Shown: positions 1 to 9,108, counted from the stretch's first letter. The stretch is 50,965 bases of DNA from Planctomycetota bacterium (GCA_003136555.1 PLEW01000248.1:1-50965), one strand, 5' to 3'. Numbers and translations are program-made. The notes: a model not told the origin generated them from the sequence alone.

Positions 1-173
1 CCGGGATCGACGTTCAGGTAGGGGTCGAGCTTCTGGATCTTGACCCGGTAGCCCATGTTGATGAGCAGGCGCCCGAGCGATGCCGAGGCGATGCCCTTGC
101 CCAGCGAGCTGACCACCCCCCCGGTGATGAAGACGTGCCTGGTCGGACCTTCGCGTTTGGCTGAGCTAGACAT
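1..173 (-). CDS. pyrG: CTP synthase, N-terminal fragment (runs off left edge)
   Basis: CTP synthase converts UTP to CTP with ATP and glutamine-derived ammonia. Only the first 57 codons are in the window. After a short leader the protein reads [16 protein letters not shown] and then [13 protein letters not shown], the almost invariant ATP/UTP-binding start of the synthetase domain. The ATG at 171-173 is the only sensible start. The gene lies 61 bases downstream of kdsB on the same strand and is probably co-transcribed with it; the kdsB-pyrG order is also known from chlamydiae. No clear Shine-Dalgarno sequence precedes the ATG. The identification is from direct reading of a highly conserved motif and is very secure despite the truncation. 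Confidence 0.96.
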   Translation of the reverse strand, partial: MSSSAKREGPTRHVFITGGVVSSLGKGIASASLGRLLINMGYRVKIQKLDPYLNVDP

Positions 174-234
174 GGGAGCATCCAGGGATGAGGGGCGGGG
201 CAGGCTGGCGGGACGCCAGGGCTGCCGGGAGGGA

Positions 235-1002
235 TCATAGCGGTCGCCGGTCGATGGCACGCGCCAGCTCGTGGGCGCGCCAGCGCGCAAGGAAGGCATC
301 GTAGTCGGCACGCGTATCGACACCCGGCGCGGCGTGCGCGACCACGCTGCAGGCGATGCCGATGCCGGCCTCGAGCGCGCGCAGCTGCTCGAGCCGCTCG
401 CAGCCCTCGAGGCGGCTGGCCGGCAGGCGCGAGTAATCGAGCAGCACCTGCCTGCGGTAGGCGTAGATGCCGAGATGGCGATGGCAGGGTTCGGCCGGCG
501 CTCCACGGTCGCGGTCGAAGGGCACCCCCGCGCGGCTGAAATAGAGCGCGCGGTCGCCATGGCCGAGCACCACCTTGACGGCGTTGGGGTTGCGGCTCTC
601 GGGTCCACCGGCGAGCACGCACAGGGTGGCGATGCCCGCCCAGGCATGGCGGTGCAGCAGGCCCACCACCTGGCGGATGTGCTCCGGCTCCATCTCCGGC
701 TCATCGCCCTGGACATTGACCACCACCTCGGCCTCCAGCTGGCTGGCGATCTCGGCGATGCGGTCGGTCCCGGACTGGTGGTCCGCGCGGGTGAGCCGCG
801 CCGCGACCCCGGCGAGCTGGGCCGCAGCCACCAGCGCGGCATCATCGGCGCACACCACCACCGCCGCCGGGCCATAAGCCTGGGCAGCCTGGCGGCAGGC
901 ATGGGCGATGAGCGGCTGGCCACTCTCGGCCAGCAGGAGCTTCTCTGGCAGACGGGTGGAGGCTCGGCGGGCGGGGATGAGAATGGCGACGGCTGCCGAC
1001 AC
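235..1002 (-). CDS. kdsB: 3-deoxy-manno-octulosonate cytidylyltransferase (CMP-KDO synthetase)
   Basis: KdsB activates KDO with CTP for lipopolysaccharide inner-core synthesis in the cytoplasm, so it implies an LPS-type outer membrane. The 255-residue protein has the nucleotidyltransferase start [18 protein letters not shown] near residues 6-23, [10 protein letters not shown] near 75-84 and VQGDEP near 97-102, all KdsB hallmarks, and is close to the usual 250 residues. I start it at the GTG at 1000-1002, which has GGAG five bases upstream. An open frame continues upstream to a TTG at 1045-1047, but that stretch overlaps a promoter-like sequence. The product CMP-KDO depends on CTP, which the next gene pyrG supplies. 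Confidence 0.93.
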   Translation of the reverse strand: MSAAVAILIPARRASTRLPEKLLLAESGQPLIAHACRQAAQAYGPAAVVVCADDAALVAAAQLAGVAARLTRADHQSGTDRIAEIASQLEAEVVVNVQGDEPEMEPEHIRQVVGLLHRHAWAGIATLCVLAGGPESRNPNAVKVVLGHGDRALYFSRAGVPFDRDRGAPAEPCHRHLGIYAYRRQVLLDYSRLPASRLEGCERLEQLRALEAGIGIACSVVAHAAPGVDTRADYDAFLARWRAHELARAIDRRPL

Positions 1003-1020
1003 GACGTCTCCAAGGGCGCC

Positions 1021-1047
1021 AACGTAGCCGAGACGCTGGCTAGTCAA
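1021..1047 (-). promoter_or_regulatory. candidate kdsB-pyrG promoter
   Basis: On the minus strand TTGACT (1047-1042) is followed after 15 bases by TACGTT (1026-1021). Transcription would begin near 1014, about 12 bases before the GTG of kdsB, with GGAG in the leader. The 15-base spacer is shorter than the usual 17, which lowers confidence. Confidence 0.4.
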
Positions 1048-1103
1048 TGCTCCGGGTTTGGGCAGTGGGTGGTGCAGTGCCGGGCGACGCCAGGAGCGAC
1101 GCG

Positions 1104-1136
1104 GAATGCCGGCATTTCACCGCGATACCGGCATTC
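1104..1136. repeat. 9-bp perfect inverted repeat, operator or hairpin
   Basis: GAATGCCGG (1104-1112) and CCGGCATTC (1128-1136) are exact reverse complements separated by 15 bases. The left arm is itself part of the 12-bp palindrome AATGCCGGCATT (1105-1116). The element lies between the divergent kdsB and mrp genes and could bind a dimeric regulator or form an RNA hairpin. Confidence 0.45.
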
Positions 1137-1160
1137 AGGAGGGGCGGCGCGGCGGTGCGC

Positions 1161-1180
1161 GCCCGTTACGCGAGACGGGC
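1161..1180. repeat. short hairpin upstream of mrp
   Basis: GCCCGT (1161-1166) and ACGGGC (1175-1180) form a 6-bp stem with an 8-base loop. It lies 53 bases before the mrp start. There is no U-tract, so it is not a convincing terminator; it may be a leader structure. Confidence 0.3.
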
Positions 1181-1233
1181 CTTGACCTCGCCACGGGAGC
1201 CTTGCGCCAGCCCAGGCTTGCCCACCCGAGCCA

Positions 1234-2301
1234 ATGGCGACCATCCCGGCCATGAATGACCCGGTCGCGTCGGTCCGCGCTGCGCTGTCGACGGTGATGG
1301 ATCCCGATCTGCACCAGGATCTGGTCACCCTCAAGATGATCCGCGACCTGGTGGTCGAAGCCGGGGTCGCGCGCTTCCGCCTGGTCCTCACCACCGGCGC
1401 CTGCCCGGTCAAGCAGCAGCTCGAGGACCAGTGCCGGGCCGCCGCGCTCTCGGTAGCCGGCATCGCCAGCGCCACCATCGCGGTCTCAGCCGAGGTGCCG
1501 CAGGGCGGGCAGGGCAGGGACCTGGTCCCGGGCGTACGCCACGTCGTCGGGGTGGGCTCGGGCAAGGGCGGGGTGGGCAAGAGCACCCTGACCGCCAACC
1601 TCGCCTGCGCCCTCGAGCAGAGCGGGGCGCGGGTCGGGCTCCTGGACGCCGACATCTACGGGCCGTCGATCCCGACCATGATGGGGGTGCATGAGCAGCC
1701 GTTCGTCATCGAGCGCAAGATGGTGCCGCCGGTGCGCCATGGGGTGAAGGTGATCTCCATGGGCCTGCTGCTCGACCGAGGCCAGGCGGTGGTGCTGCGC
1801 GGCCCGATGATCGGCAAGGCGGTGCAGCAGCTGCTCTCGGATGTCGACTGGGGCGAACTCGACTACCTGCTCGTCGACCTGCCGCCCGGCACCGGCGACG
1901 TGCAGCTCACGCTCACCCAGTCGGTCACCCTGGCCGGGGCGGTGGTGGTCTCCACGCCACAGGCGGTGGCGCTGGCGGATGCGCGCCGGGCGGTGGCGAT
2001 GTTCGAGAAGGTCAAGGTGCCGATCTTCGGCATGGTCGAGAACATGAGCGAATTCATCTGCCCGCAGTGCGGCCACAGCGAGGCGATCTTCGGCGAGCAT
2101 GGCGCCGAGCAGGAGGCGCGGGCGCTGGGCCTGCCCTTCCTCGGCTGCGTCCCGCTCGAGCCGGCGGTGCGCATCGCCGGCGACCAGGGCACCCCGGTGG
2201 TGCTCACCCACCCGCACAGCCGCAGCGCACAGGCCTTCCGCCGCATCGCCGAGCAGGTCGCCAGCCGCATCAGCATCTCCGCCCTGGGCGGCAGCGGATG
2301 A
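1234..2301 (+). CDS. mrp: Mrp/ApbC-type iron-sulfur cluster carrier ATPase
   Basis: This P-loop ATPase family (Mrp, ApbC, NBP35-like) carries and delivers Fe-S clusters in the cytoplasm. Residues 1-90 form the MIP18/DUF59 domain common in bacterial Mrp. The ParA-like ATPase follows with the deviant Walker A GKGGVGKS at 110-117 and DLPPGTGDVQLT further on. The cluster-binding pair C276-x-x-C279 lies in FICPQCGHSE. Length of 355 residues is typical. An ATG at 1252 is an alternative start. The gene is followed after 28 bases by a radical SAM gene, whose 4Fe-4S cluster could be a client; that link is an inference from proximity. Confidence 0.93.
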   Translation: MATIPAMNDPVASVRAALSTVMDPDLHQDLVTLKMIRDLVVEAGVARFRLVLTTGACPVKQQLEDQCRAAALSVAGIASATIAVSAEVPQGGQGRDLVPGVRHVVGVGSGKGGVGKSTLTANLACALEQSGARVGLLDADIYGPSIPTMMGVHEQPFVIERKMVPPVRHGVKVISMGLLLDRGQAVVLRGPMIGKAVQQLLSDVDWGELDYLLVDLPPGTGDVQLTLTQSVTLAGAVVVSTPQAVALADARRAVAMFEKVKVPIFGMVENMSEFICPQCGHSEAIFGEHGAEQEARALGLPFLGCVPLEPAVRIAGDQGTPVVLTHPHSRSAQAFRRIAEQVASRISISALGGSG

Positions 2302-2329
2302 GCGGCCACGCCTCGCAGGGACGGCGGCT

Positions 2330-3811
2330 ATGACCCGCACGGCCATCCGCCTGGCGACCCTCAACGCCCGCTACAGCCATGCCTCGCTCGCGCTGCGCTA
2401 CCTGCTCGCCAACCTCGGCAGCCTGCGCGATCAGGCGGCGATCCGCGAGTTCACCATCCATGACCGGCCGAGCGCGGTGGCCGAGACCCTGCTCAGCGAC
2501 GCGCCGGCGATCATCGGCTTAGGCGTCTACATCTGGAACCTGCGCGAGACCACCCAGGTGGTGGCACTGCTGCGCACGGTGGCGCCCGAGGTGCGGATCG
2601 TCGTCGGCGGACCCGAGCTGAGCCACGATTCCGAGCACGAACGCATCGTCGAGCTCGCCGATGTGCTGATCACCGGCGAGGCCGACCTCGCCTTCGCCCG
2701 CGTCTGCACCGAGCTGCTGGCGGGTGCGGCGGTGCCCAAGGTGGTGCGCGCAGCCAAGCCCGATCTCGCGCAGGTGGTCCTGCCGTACGAGCTCTACAGC
2801 GACGAGGATCTCGCCCATCGCCTGATCTATGTCGAGGCCAGCCGGGGCTGCCCCTACACCTGCGAATTCTGCCTCTCCTCGGTCGACAACGGCGTGCGCA
2901 CCTTCCCGCAGCAGGCGTTCCTCGATGCGCTCGCGCGGCTGTGGGCGCGTGGCTGCCGGACCTACAAGTTCGTCGATCGCACCTTCAACCTCAGCCCGCG
3001 CTCGGCCGGTGCCATCCTCGAGTTCTTCCTCGCGCGCATCGCCCAGGATGCCCCCCTGCCGTTCCTGCACTTCGAGATGGTGCCCGACCGGCTGCCCGAC
3101 AGCCTGAAGACGCTGATCGCCCGCTTCCCTGCCGGCGTGGTCCAGTTCGAGGTCGGCATCCAGAGCTTCACCCCGGAGGTCGGCGAGCTGGTCTCGCGGC
3201 GCATGGATCGCGGCCGGACCGAGGCCAACCTGCGCTGGCTGGCGGCTGAGAGCGGCGTGCATGTGCATGCCGATCTGATCATCGGCCTGCCAGGCGAGAC
3301 CATGGCCTCGCTCGGCGACAGCTTCGATTGCCTGTGGTACCTCCAGCCGCATGAGATCCAGGTCGGCATCCTCAAGCTGCTCAAGGGCACGCCCATCGGA
3401 CGCCATCGCGATGCCTTCGCCATGCGCTTCAATCCCGAGCCGCCCTACGATCTGCTCGCCTGCAGCGCCTTCGATTTCGCCACCATGCAGCGGCTCAAGC
3501 GCTTCGCGCGCTACTTCGAGATGTTCGCCAACCGCGAACGCTTCTGCGACGCGCTCGACCGGCTGATGGCGATGCAGCGCTCGCCCTTCGCCGCCTTCCT
3601 CGCCTTCAGCGACTGGCTGTGGGCGACGGTGGCACGCGAGCATGCGCTGGCGCTGCCGAGGCAGTATGAACTGCTCGCCGACTACCTGATGACGATCGGC
3701 GGCCTTCCGCGCTCCGCGGTGGTGGCGCTGCTCTCAGGCGACTTCCTGCGCCACCAATCGCCCAAATACCTGCCCGAGTTCCTCCGCGCCCATCCGGCAG
3801 CGGGCGTCTAG
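2330..3811 (+). CDS. B12-binding radical SAM protein (DUF4080 type)
   Basis: A 493-residue radical SAM enzyme with an N-terminal cobalamin-binding-like domain (residues 1-130, with VGGPELSHD in the Rossmann part) and the cluster motif C174-x3-C178-x2-C181 in RGCPYTCEFC. The later stretch GIQSFTPEV and LIIGLPGETM are typical of the elongator/B12 radical SAM branch. The C-terminal region from about 380 resembles DUF4080. The substrate is unknown; members of this branch methylate or rearrange diverse targets. I start at the ATG at 2330, because the longer open frame upstream lies inside mrp and shows no conserved sequence. It is probably co-transcribed with mrp, which could supply its cluster. 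Confidence 0.88.
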   Translation: MTRTAIRLATLNARYSHASLALRYLLANLGSLRDQAAIREFTIHDRPSAVAETLLSDAPAIIGLGVYIWNLRETTQVVALLRTVAPEVRIVVGGPELSHDSEHERIVELADVLITGEADLAFARVCTELLAGAAVPKVVRAAKPDLAQVVLPYELYSDEDLAHRLIYVEASRGCPYTCEFCLSSVDNGVRTFPQQAFLDALARLWARGCRTYKFVDRTFNLSPRSAGAILEFFLARIAQDAPLPFLHFEMVPDRLPDSLKTLIARFPAGVVQFEVGIQSFTPEVGELVSRRMDRGRTEANLRWLAAESGVHVHADLIIGLPGETMASLGDSFDCLWYLQPHEIQVGILKLLKGTPIGRHRDAFAMRFNPEPPYDLLACSAFDFATMQRLKRFARYFEMFANRERFCDALDRLMAMQRSPFAAFLAFSDWLWATVAREHALALPRQYELLADYLMTIGGLPRSAVVALLSGDFLRHQSPKYLPEFLRAHPAAGV

Positions 3812-3856
3812 GCGACCGCGGGACGCAGCGGGCTGGCGCTCAGCGGAGCGGTCACC
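3811..3856 (+). terminator. weak hairpin after radical SAM gene
   Basis: GGCGACCGC (3811-3819) pairs with GCGGTCACC (3848-3856) with one mismatch, around an inner AGCG/CGCT stem. There is no U-tract. It separates the radical SAM gene from mfd. Confidence 0.25.
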
Positions 3857-3869
3857 AGCGGACGGGAGG

Positions 3870-3896
3870 TTGCGCCGGCGCGGCTGTCGCTAGCGT
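3870..3896 (+). promoter_or_regulatory. candidate mfd promoter
   Basis: TTGCGC, 15 bases, TAGCGT. The -10-like box ends 9 bases before the mfd ATG, so the message would be leaderless or nearly so; no Shine-Dalgarno sequence is present. The spacer is short. Confidence 0.27.
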
Positions 3897-3905
3897 GTCC
3901 CGCCC

Positions 3906-6900
3906 ATGCGCCGCTTGCGGGATGCCTACAGTGACGATGCCCGTGTCGCGGCCGCCCTCGCCGCGCTGGCGGAGAACCGCGATCTGACCATCGGCGCCTG
4001 CCATGGCGGGGCGATCAGCGTGCTGATCGCCGCGCTATGCGCTCGGCGCGGTGCCGCCCAGGCTCCGGTGATCGTCTGCCATGATCCGGCGACCCTGGTC
4101 GACGATCTCGAGGAGCTCGGCCTGGTGGCCGCGCACCTGCCCGAGCTCGAGCGCTTCGACGAGGACGAGAAGCTCTCCGACCGCAGCGGCCACAACCGGC
4201 GCATGGCCGCGCTCGAGGCCTTCACCGCCGGCGCGGCGCTGGTCGCCAGCCCGGTCGCCGTCGAGCAACCGGTGCCGAACATCAAGGAGGTCACCGGTTC
4301 GAGCATCATCGTCCGTCCCGGCGCGACCTTCGACCTGCATGCGCTGGTCGACCGCCTGGTCGACCATGGCTACCGCGTCACGCCGGTGGTCGAGGGCCGG
4401 GGCGAGCTGGCGGTACGCGGCGGGATCATCGATGTCTTCCCCTGGATCGGCCAGAACCCCCTGCGCATCGAGTTCTTCGGCGATCAGGTCGAGGCCATCC
4501 GCCGCTTCGACGTGTTCTCGCAAGAATCGGTCAGCCGCACCGACGAGGCGATCCTCGCCTCCGCCGGCGGCGGTCTGGCGACCAGCGACCTGTGGTCGCA
4601 GCTGCCGCCCTCCCCGGTCCTGGTGGTCGGCGATCTGCCGCTGCGCTCCCGCCTCAAGCGCGACCATCAGCGGCGCGAGCTGCGCTTCTCGCGCCAGCTT
4701 CCTGACGGTGCCATCGATGGCGCCACCCTGACGGTCGAGCGCTTCCGCGGCGATCTGCGGCGCGGGCTCGCCGAGCTCACGCGCGTCGCCGCTGAGCTCG
4801 GGCCAGCGGCGCACGCCCAGGGGCTGCTGCTGCTGGCGCGCAACGACGAGGCCAAGCGCGAGCTCGAGGCGCACTGCCGCGATGCCGGCCTCGCCGCCGA
4901 GGTGCGCATCGGGCGGCTGTCGGCCGGCTACCGCGACCAGGAGCTCGGCTTGGTGGTGGTGCACGACTTCGAGCTGATGGAGCGCGCCCCGGTCAAACGC
5001 CGCACCACCCGGGTCGCGGGCGGCTCGCCGCTGACCTCGCTCACCGACCTCAAGCGCGGCGACCTGGTGGTGCATCTGCGCCATGGCATCGGCCGCTTCA
5101 GCGGCATGGCGACGCTGGAGAAGCGCGGCTTCCTCGAGGACTTCCTGCTGCTCGAGTTCGCCGAGGGCACCAAGCTCTACGTCCCGGTCGACGCCATCGA
5201 CCTGGTGCAGAAGTACATCGGCGCATCGAGCAGGGCGCCCGAGCTCTCCACCATCGGCGGATCCTCCTGGGCCAAGAAGCGCGCCCGCGCCGAGAAGGCG
5301 ATCCAGGACATGTCCGGCGAGCTGCTGCTCAACCAGGCCAAGCGCCTGGCCGCCGGCGGCATCGCCTTCGCCGCCGATCCGCCGGCGCAGCGCCAGTTCG
5401 AGGCCGCCTTCCCCTTCGAGGAGACCGAGGACCAGCTGGCGGCGGTGCGCGAGATCAAGGCTGACATGGAGCGCCCGGTGGCGATGGACCGCCTGCTGTG
5501 CGGCGATGTCGGCTTCGGCAAGACCGAAGTGGCGATGCGCGCCGCCTTCAAGGCCTGCGCCTCCGGCTACCAGGTCGCGGTGATGGTCCCCACCACCCTG
5601 CTGGCCGAGCAGCACATCGAGACCTTCACCGAACGCTTCGCCGGCAGCGGCTATACCGTGGCGGGCGTGAGCCGGTTCCGCAGCGGCGCCGAGCGCAACC
5701 AGGCGATCGCCGACGTGGGCCGGGGCGAGGTCGACGTGCTGATCGGCACCCACGCCATCCTCACCGACAAGCTGCAGTTCAGCAACCTCGGCCTGCTGAT
5801 CATCGACGAGGAGCACCGCTTCGGCGTCAAGCACAAGGAGAAGCTGCGCGCCCTGGCCACCGGCAGCCCGGCGGCGGGCGGCGAGGGATCGGCATCGGAG
5901 GCGGTCCGGGCCGCGCGCCTGCTGCACCCGGACGTGCTGACCCTCAGCGCCACGCCGATCCCGCGCACCCTGCACTTCTCGCTCCTGGGACTGCGCGACA
6001 TCAGCGTGCTCGCCGAGGCCCCTGCCGAGCGCCTGGCGGTGGAGACCCGCGTGGCACCGTGGGACGACCAGCTGCTGCGCCACGCCCTCGAGCGCGAGCT
6101 CGAGCGGCAGGGGCAGGTATTCGTGGTGCACAACCGTGTCCAGGATCTCGACGCGCTCGCCTTCAAGCTCTCCCGCCTGCTGCCCGCCATCCGGCTCGAC
6201 ACCGTGCACGGGCAGATGGACGAGGAGCGCATCGCCCGCGTCATGGATGCCTTCCGCCGCCGCGAGCTCGACTGCCTGGTCACCACCTCGATCATCGAGA
6301 GCGGCATCGACATCCCCAACGCCAACACCCTGTTCGTCAACAATGCGCACTGCTTCGGCCTGGCCGAGCTGCACCAGATCCGCGGCCGCATCGGCCGCTT
6401 CACCAGGCAGGCCTTCGCCTACTTCCTGACCCCGAGCAACCGCGAACTCACCGAGGAGGCGCGCGAGCGCCTCAATGCGATCCAGGAGTACGCCGAGCTC
6501 GGCGCCGGCTTCAAGCTCGCAATGCGCGATCTCGAGCTGCGCGGCGCCGGCAACCTGCTCGGCGCGGAGCAGACCGGGCAGATCGACGCCATCGGCTACG
6601 AGCTCTACACCAAGCTGCTGAGCGAGGCGGTGGCGCGCGCCAAGACGGGTGCCGCGGTGGGCCAGGCGGCCGCGGACGGGAAGTTCGCCAAGGCGCGCGC
6701 GGCATCCCCCGGCGGCGGCGAGCAGCGGGCGGGCACGGACGCCGCGGAGGCGGTGCTGGTCTTGAGCGTGGACGCCTACATCCCGGACACCTACCTCGAG
6801 ACCCCGGCGCTCAAGTTCGAGCTGCACAAGCAGCTCGACTCCTGCCGGCGGCTCACCGATCTGGCGGCCATCGCCCGCTCGGTGCGCGATCGCTATGGCG

Positions 6901-7190
6901 CGCTGGTCGATCCGGTGGCCCGTCTGTTCCAGATCCGCGCGATCAGGCTGCGCGCGCACGAGCTGGGCATCCGGCGCATCGACGTGCAGGATCGCCAGAT
7001 CCGCCTGGTCCTCGACGGCGCCCTGCCGCAGGGGCTCGCCCAGGTCAAGCTGCCCGACCTGCTGCATGTCCAGCTCGATGCCGGCGTGCTGGTGCTGTTC
7101 CTCAAGGCGGCACCGCTGCCGGATGCCGCCTTGAAGCTGCTGTGCCAGCTGCTCAGCCTCGATCTCGGCTTCCTCGGCCGCGGCTTCTGA
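3906..7190 (+). CDS. mfd: Transcription-repair coupling factor Mfd
   Basis: Mfd displaces stalled RNA polymerase from DNA lesions and recruits UvrA. The 1094 residues follow the family order: UvrB-like N-terminal module with RGGIIDVFP and LRIEFFGD, the RNA polymerase-interaction domain with RGDLVVHLRHGIGRF (about 380-440), a RecG-like translocase with Walker A GDVGFGKT at 533-540 and DEEHRFGV at 634-641, then SATPIPRTL and a C-terminal TRCF domain. Two alanine/glycine-rich insertions are present: about 22 residues just before the SATPIPRTL motif, and about 35 residues before the C-terminal domain near 920-955. The total length is close to the 1148 residues of E. coli Mfd. It appears monocistronic, ending at a hairpin. 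Confidence 0.97.
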   Translation: MRRLRDAYSDDARVAAALAALAENRDLTIGACHGGAISVLIAALCARRGAAQAPVIVCHDPATLVDDLEELGLVAAHLPELERFDEDEKLSDRSGHNRRMAALEAFTAGAALVASPVAVEQPVPNIKEVTGSSIIVRPGATFDLHALVDRLVDHGYRVTPVVEGRGELAVRGGIIDVFPWIGQNPLRIEFFGDQVEAIRRFDVFSQESVSRTDEAILASAGGGLATSDLWSQLPPSPVLVVGDLPLRSRLKRDHQRRELRFSRQLPDGAIDGATLTVERFRGDLRRGLAELTRVAAELGPAAHAQGLLLLARNDEAKRELEAHCRDAGLAAEVRIGRLSAGYRDQELGLVVVHDFELMERAPVKRRTTRVAGGSPLTSLTDLKRGDLVVHLRHGIGRFSGMATLEKRGFLEDFLLLEFAEGTKLYVPVDAIDLVQKYIGASSRAPELSTIGGSSWAKKRARAEKAIQDMSGELLLNQAKRLAAGGIAFAADPPAQRQFEAAFPFEETEDQLAAVREIKADMERPVAMDRLLCGDVGFGKTEVAMRAAFKACASGYQVAVMVPTTLLAEQHIETFTERFAGSGYTVAGVSRFRSGAERNQAIADVGRGEVDVLIGTHAILTDKLQFSNLGLLIIDEEHRFGVKHKEKLRALATGSPAAGGEGSASEAVRAARLLHPDVLTLSATPIPRTLHFSLLGLRDISVLAEAPAERLAVETRVAPWDDQLLRHALERELERQGQVFVVHNRVQDLDALAFKLSRLLPAIRLDTVHGQMDEERIARVMDAFRRRELDCLVTTSIIESGIDIPNANTLFVNNAHCFGLAELHQIRGRIGRFTRQAFAYFLTPSNRELTEEARERLNAIQEYAELGAGFKLAMRDLELRGAGNLLGAEQTGQIDAIGYELYTKLLSEAVARAKTGAAVGQAAADGKFAKARAASPGGGEQRAGTDAAEAVLVLSVDAYIPDTYLETPALKFELHKQLDSCRRLTDLAAIARSVRDRYGALVDPVARLFQIRAIRLRAHELGIRRIDVQDRQIRLVLDGALPQGLAQVKLPDLLHVQLDAGVLVLFLKAAPLPDAALKLLCQLLSLDLGFLGRGF

Positions 7191-7225
7191 CCCCGTCCGG
7201 CCCCCGGCCCGGCAGTCGGACGGGG
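7191..7225 (+). terminator. hairpin terminator of mfd
   Basis: CCCCGTCCG (7191-7199) and CGGACGGGG (7217-7225) form a perfect 9-bp stem directly after the mfd stop codon, with a 17-base GC-rich loop. There is no U-tract, as is common in GC-rich genomes. Confidence 0.5.
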
Positions 7226-7285
7226 CGCTCAGGACTGGGGGTGGCCGTGGCCAAGCGGTGCAGCACAAGCTTGCACATCTGCCCC

Positions 7286-7315
7286 TTGCTCCAAGGCGGT
7301 ACGTGGAAGTATGGT
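7286..7315 (+). promoter_or_regulatory. candidate promoter of the protease operon, near-leaderless
   Basis: TTGCTC, 18 bases, TATGGT (7310-7315). The ATG at 7321 starts only 5 bases after the -10 box, so transcription would begin at or beside the start codon. The box sits in TATGGTGC, a sequence repeated upstream of the gene at 38056. Confidence 0.45.
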
Positions 7316-7320
7316 GCGTT

Positions 7321-9108
7321 ATGGCCTGCCGACCCACGGTCGCTGCCTGCGCCCTGACGCTCCTCATCGGCTTCGCCTGTCTGGATGGCGCAGCGGGAAT
7401 GGACGCGCCGCGGGCGGTCATTGCCCTGCCCGCAAGCGACAGCGAAGCCACCCCCTGCGGCGGCTCGGCGATCCTGATCAGCCGCGATGGTCTGGCGCTG
7501 ACCCTTGCCGAGGCGCTCCCTGGCGCCCATCCGGGGGAGGACCGCGCCAGCCAGGCCGCAGCCCAGACCGTCAGCGTGGTGCTCGCTGGCGGCCGCACGC
7601 GCCAGGCCGACGTGCTGCGGCGCGGCACCGCCACCACCGCCGTCCTGCTGCTCATCCGCGACCTGCCCGAGGACCTCTCCCACCCCCTGGAGATGGCCGA
7701 CAGTTCCGCCCTGCAGATCGGCGATACCGCGTGGACGGCGGGCAACAGCTTCGGCGCGATCGAGCATGATGGCATCGCCGCCATCAGCCGCGGGGTGGTC
7801 AGCGGCCTCTACGCCATCCCATCCGACAGTCCGCCCGTGCGCGGACGAGGCGGACGCATGCTCAGCGACTACCGTGGTCCGGTGATCGAGACCGATGCGG
7901 CGGTCAACGACGGCAACCAGGGCGGAGCCCTGCTCGACGGCGCCGGACGGGTGATCGGGCTGGTCAGCCTCGGCACCGCCCGCGAGCGCCGGCTCGGCAC
8001 CGCGGTGCCCATCCGCGCCGTGCTCGACGACCTCGGCCTGGCGACCGGGATAGCCGCGCCGGCGCGCCCTGCCGACGCCCCCTCCCTGGCGCTCGCGCAT
8101 GGCGCAGCACTGGTGGCGCCATCCATCGCCCTGGTGTACTTCGAGCGCACCGGCGGGATCGGCAACCCCGAGGCCGTGCCGCGCCCCAACCGCCTGCCGA
8201 CGGAAGTCCCCGAGTTCGAACGCGAGCGTCTGCAGAACTGGTGGGACGAGTACTACCACCAGCAGCAGATGTTCTATACCGACCAGCCGGTCAGCGCCCT
8301 GGTCATCGATGCCAAGGCCGGCCTGCTGCTGACCGCGTGCAGCAATCTGCATGGCGATGCCGATCACGGCCGTGTGCTGCTCCCGGGGGCGCCGGCCATA
8401 CCGGTGTCGGTGGTGGCGCGCCATCTTCCGCTCGACCTCGCACTGCTCAAAGCCGAGCAGCCGCTGCCCTTTCCGGATGCCGTGCTGTCGGACTCGCCGC
8501 AGCTGGTGATCGGAGAGCGCATCGGCATCGTCGCACGCCATCGCCTGGACGCCGGCTTCACCCTCACCAGCGGCATGGTCTCGGCGACCGCCCGGCGCCG
8601 GCTGCAGAGCACCACCATCTTCGCCCAGACCGATGCCCACGCCAATTATGGCAGCCTCGGCGGGGCGGTGATCGACGGCGCCGGCAAGATCGTCGGCATG
8701 ATGGTGCTCCTGGGACCCGACGAGGATCGCCTGCAATGGGCGATCAATTCCGGCGTGGCGCTGTTCGCCGACAGTGCGACCGTGCTGCGCGCGCTGCCGG
8801 CGCTGATCCAGGGCACCTCGACCACCTATGCCTCGATCGTCGGCCTGGGGGTGATCCTCGGTCGGCCGTTCGATGGCCACCTCACCATCATCCGCGTCGA
8901 GCCGGACACCGGCGCCGAGGCGGCGGGGATCTCGGCCGGCGACCTGTTGCTGAAGATCGACGGCCACGACATCATCAGCGTACCCCTGCTCGCCCGCCTG
9001 CTGCTCACCCATCGCGAAGGTGACCAGGTCACGGTGCTGGTGCGCCGCTCCGGGCATGACCTCAGCCTGCCGGTGGTGCTGCGCACCTTCCTTGAACGGC
9101 AGGAATGA
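7321..9108 (+). CDS. Exported tandem trypsin-like (HtrA/DegP-fold) pseudoprotease with PDZ domain
   Basis: A 595-residue exported protein (signal peptide about 1-26) with two trypsin-like beta-barrel domains of the S1C/HtrA type and a C-terminal PDZ domain (about 500-590). Neither protease domain keeps its catalytic triad. In domain one the His position is Glu64 (LTLAEAL instead of LTNHHVI), the Asp position is Thr, and the Ser is Gln200 in GNQGG. In domain two His is Ser341, Asp372 is kept, and Ser is Leu446 in GSLGG. The fold signatures around each site are otherwise well preserved. This suggests a binding, scaffold or regulatory role in the periplasm. Its stop codon overlaps the start of an intact protease of the same family, so the two are translationally coupled and are plausibly partners. 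An upstream ATG at 7258 is in frame but would precede the promoter. Confidence 0.85.
   Translation: MACRPTVAACALTLLIGFACLDGAAGMDAPRAVIALPASDSEATPCGGSAILISRDGLALTLAEALPGAHPGEDRASQAAAQTVSVVLAGGRTRQADVLRRGTATTAVLLLIRDLPEDLSHPLEMADSSALQIGDTAWTAGNSFGAIEHDGIAAISRGVVSGLYAIPSDSPPVRGRGGRMLSDYRGPVIETDAAVNDGNQGGALLDGAGRVIGLVSLGTARERRLGTAVPIRAVLDDLGLATGIAAPARPADAPSLALAHGAALVAPSIALVYFERTGGIGNPEAVPRPNRLPTEVPEFERERLQNWWDEYYHQQQMFYTDQPVSALVIDAKAGLLLTACSNLHGDADHGRVLLPGAPAIPVSVVARHLPLDLALLKAEQPLPFPDAVLSDSPQLVIGERIGIVARHRLDAGFTLTSGMVSATARRRLQSTTIFAQTDAHANYGSLGGAVIDGAGKIVGMMVLLGPDEDRLQWAINSGVALFADSATVLRALPALIQGTSTTYASIVGLGVILGRPFDGHLTIIRVEPDTGAEAAGISAGDLLLKIDGHDIISVPLLARLLLTHREGDQVTVLVRRSGHDLSLPVVLRTFLERQE

Noticed and set aside
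1003-1047. A TTG start at 1045-1047 for kdsB.
   Set aside because: The extra 15 residues are not conserved and the TTG is part of a -35-like box. The GTG at 1002 has a GGAG ribosome site.
4035-7784. A 1249-codon open frame on the minus strand opposite mfd.
   Set aside because: It mirrors the GC-rich codons of mfd, has no family motif and spans the mfd terminator and the next gene's promoter. It is a shadow.
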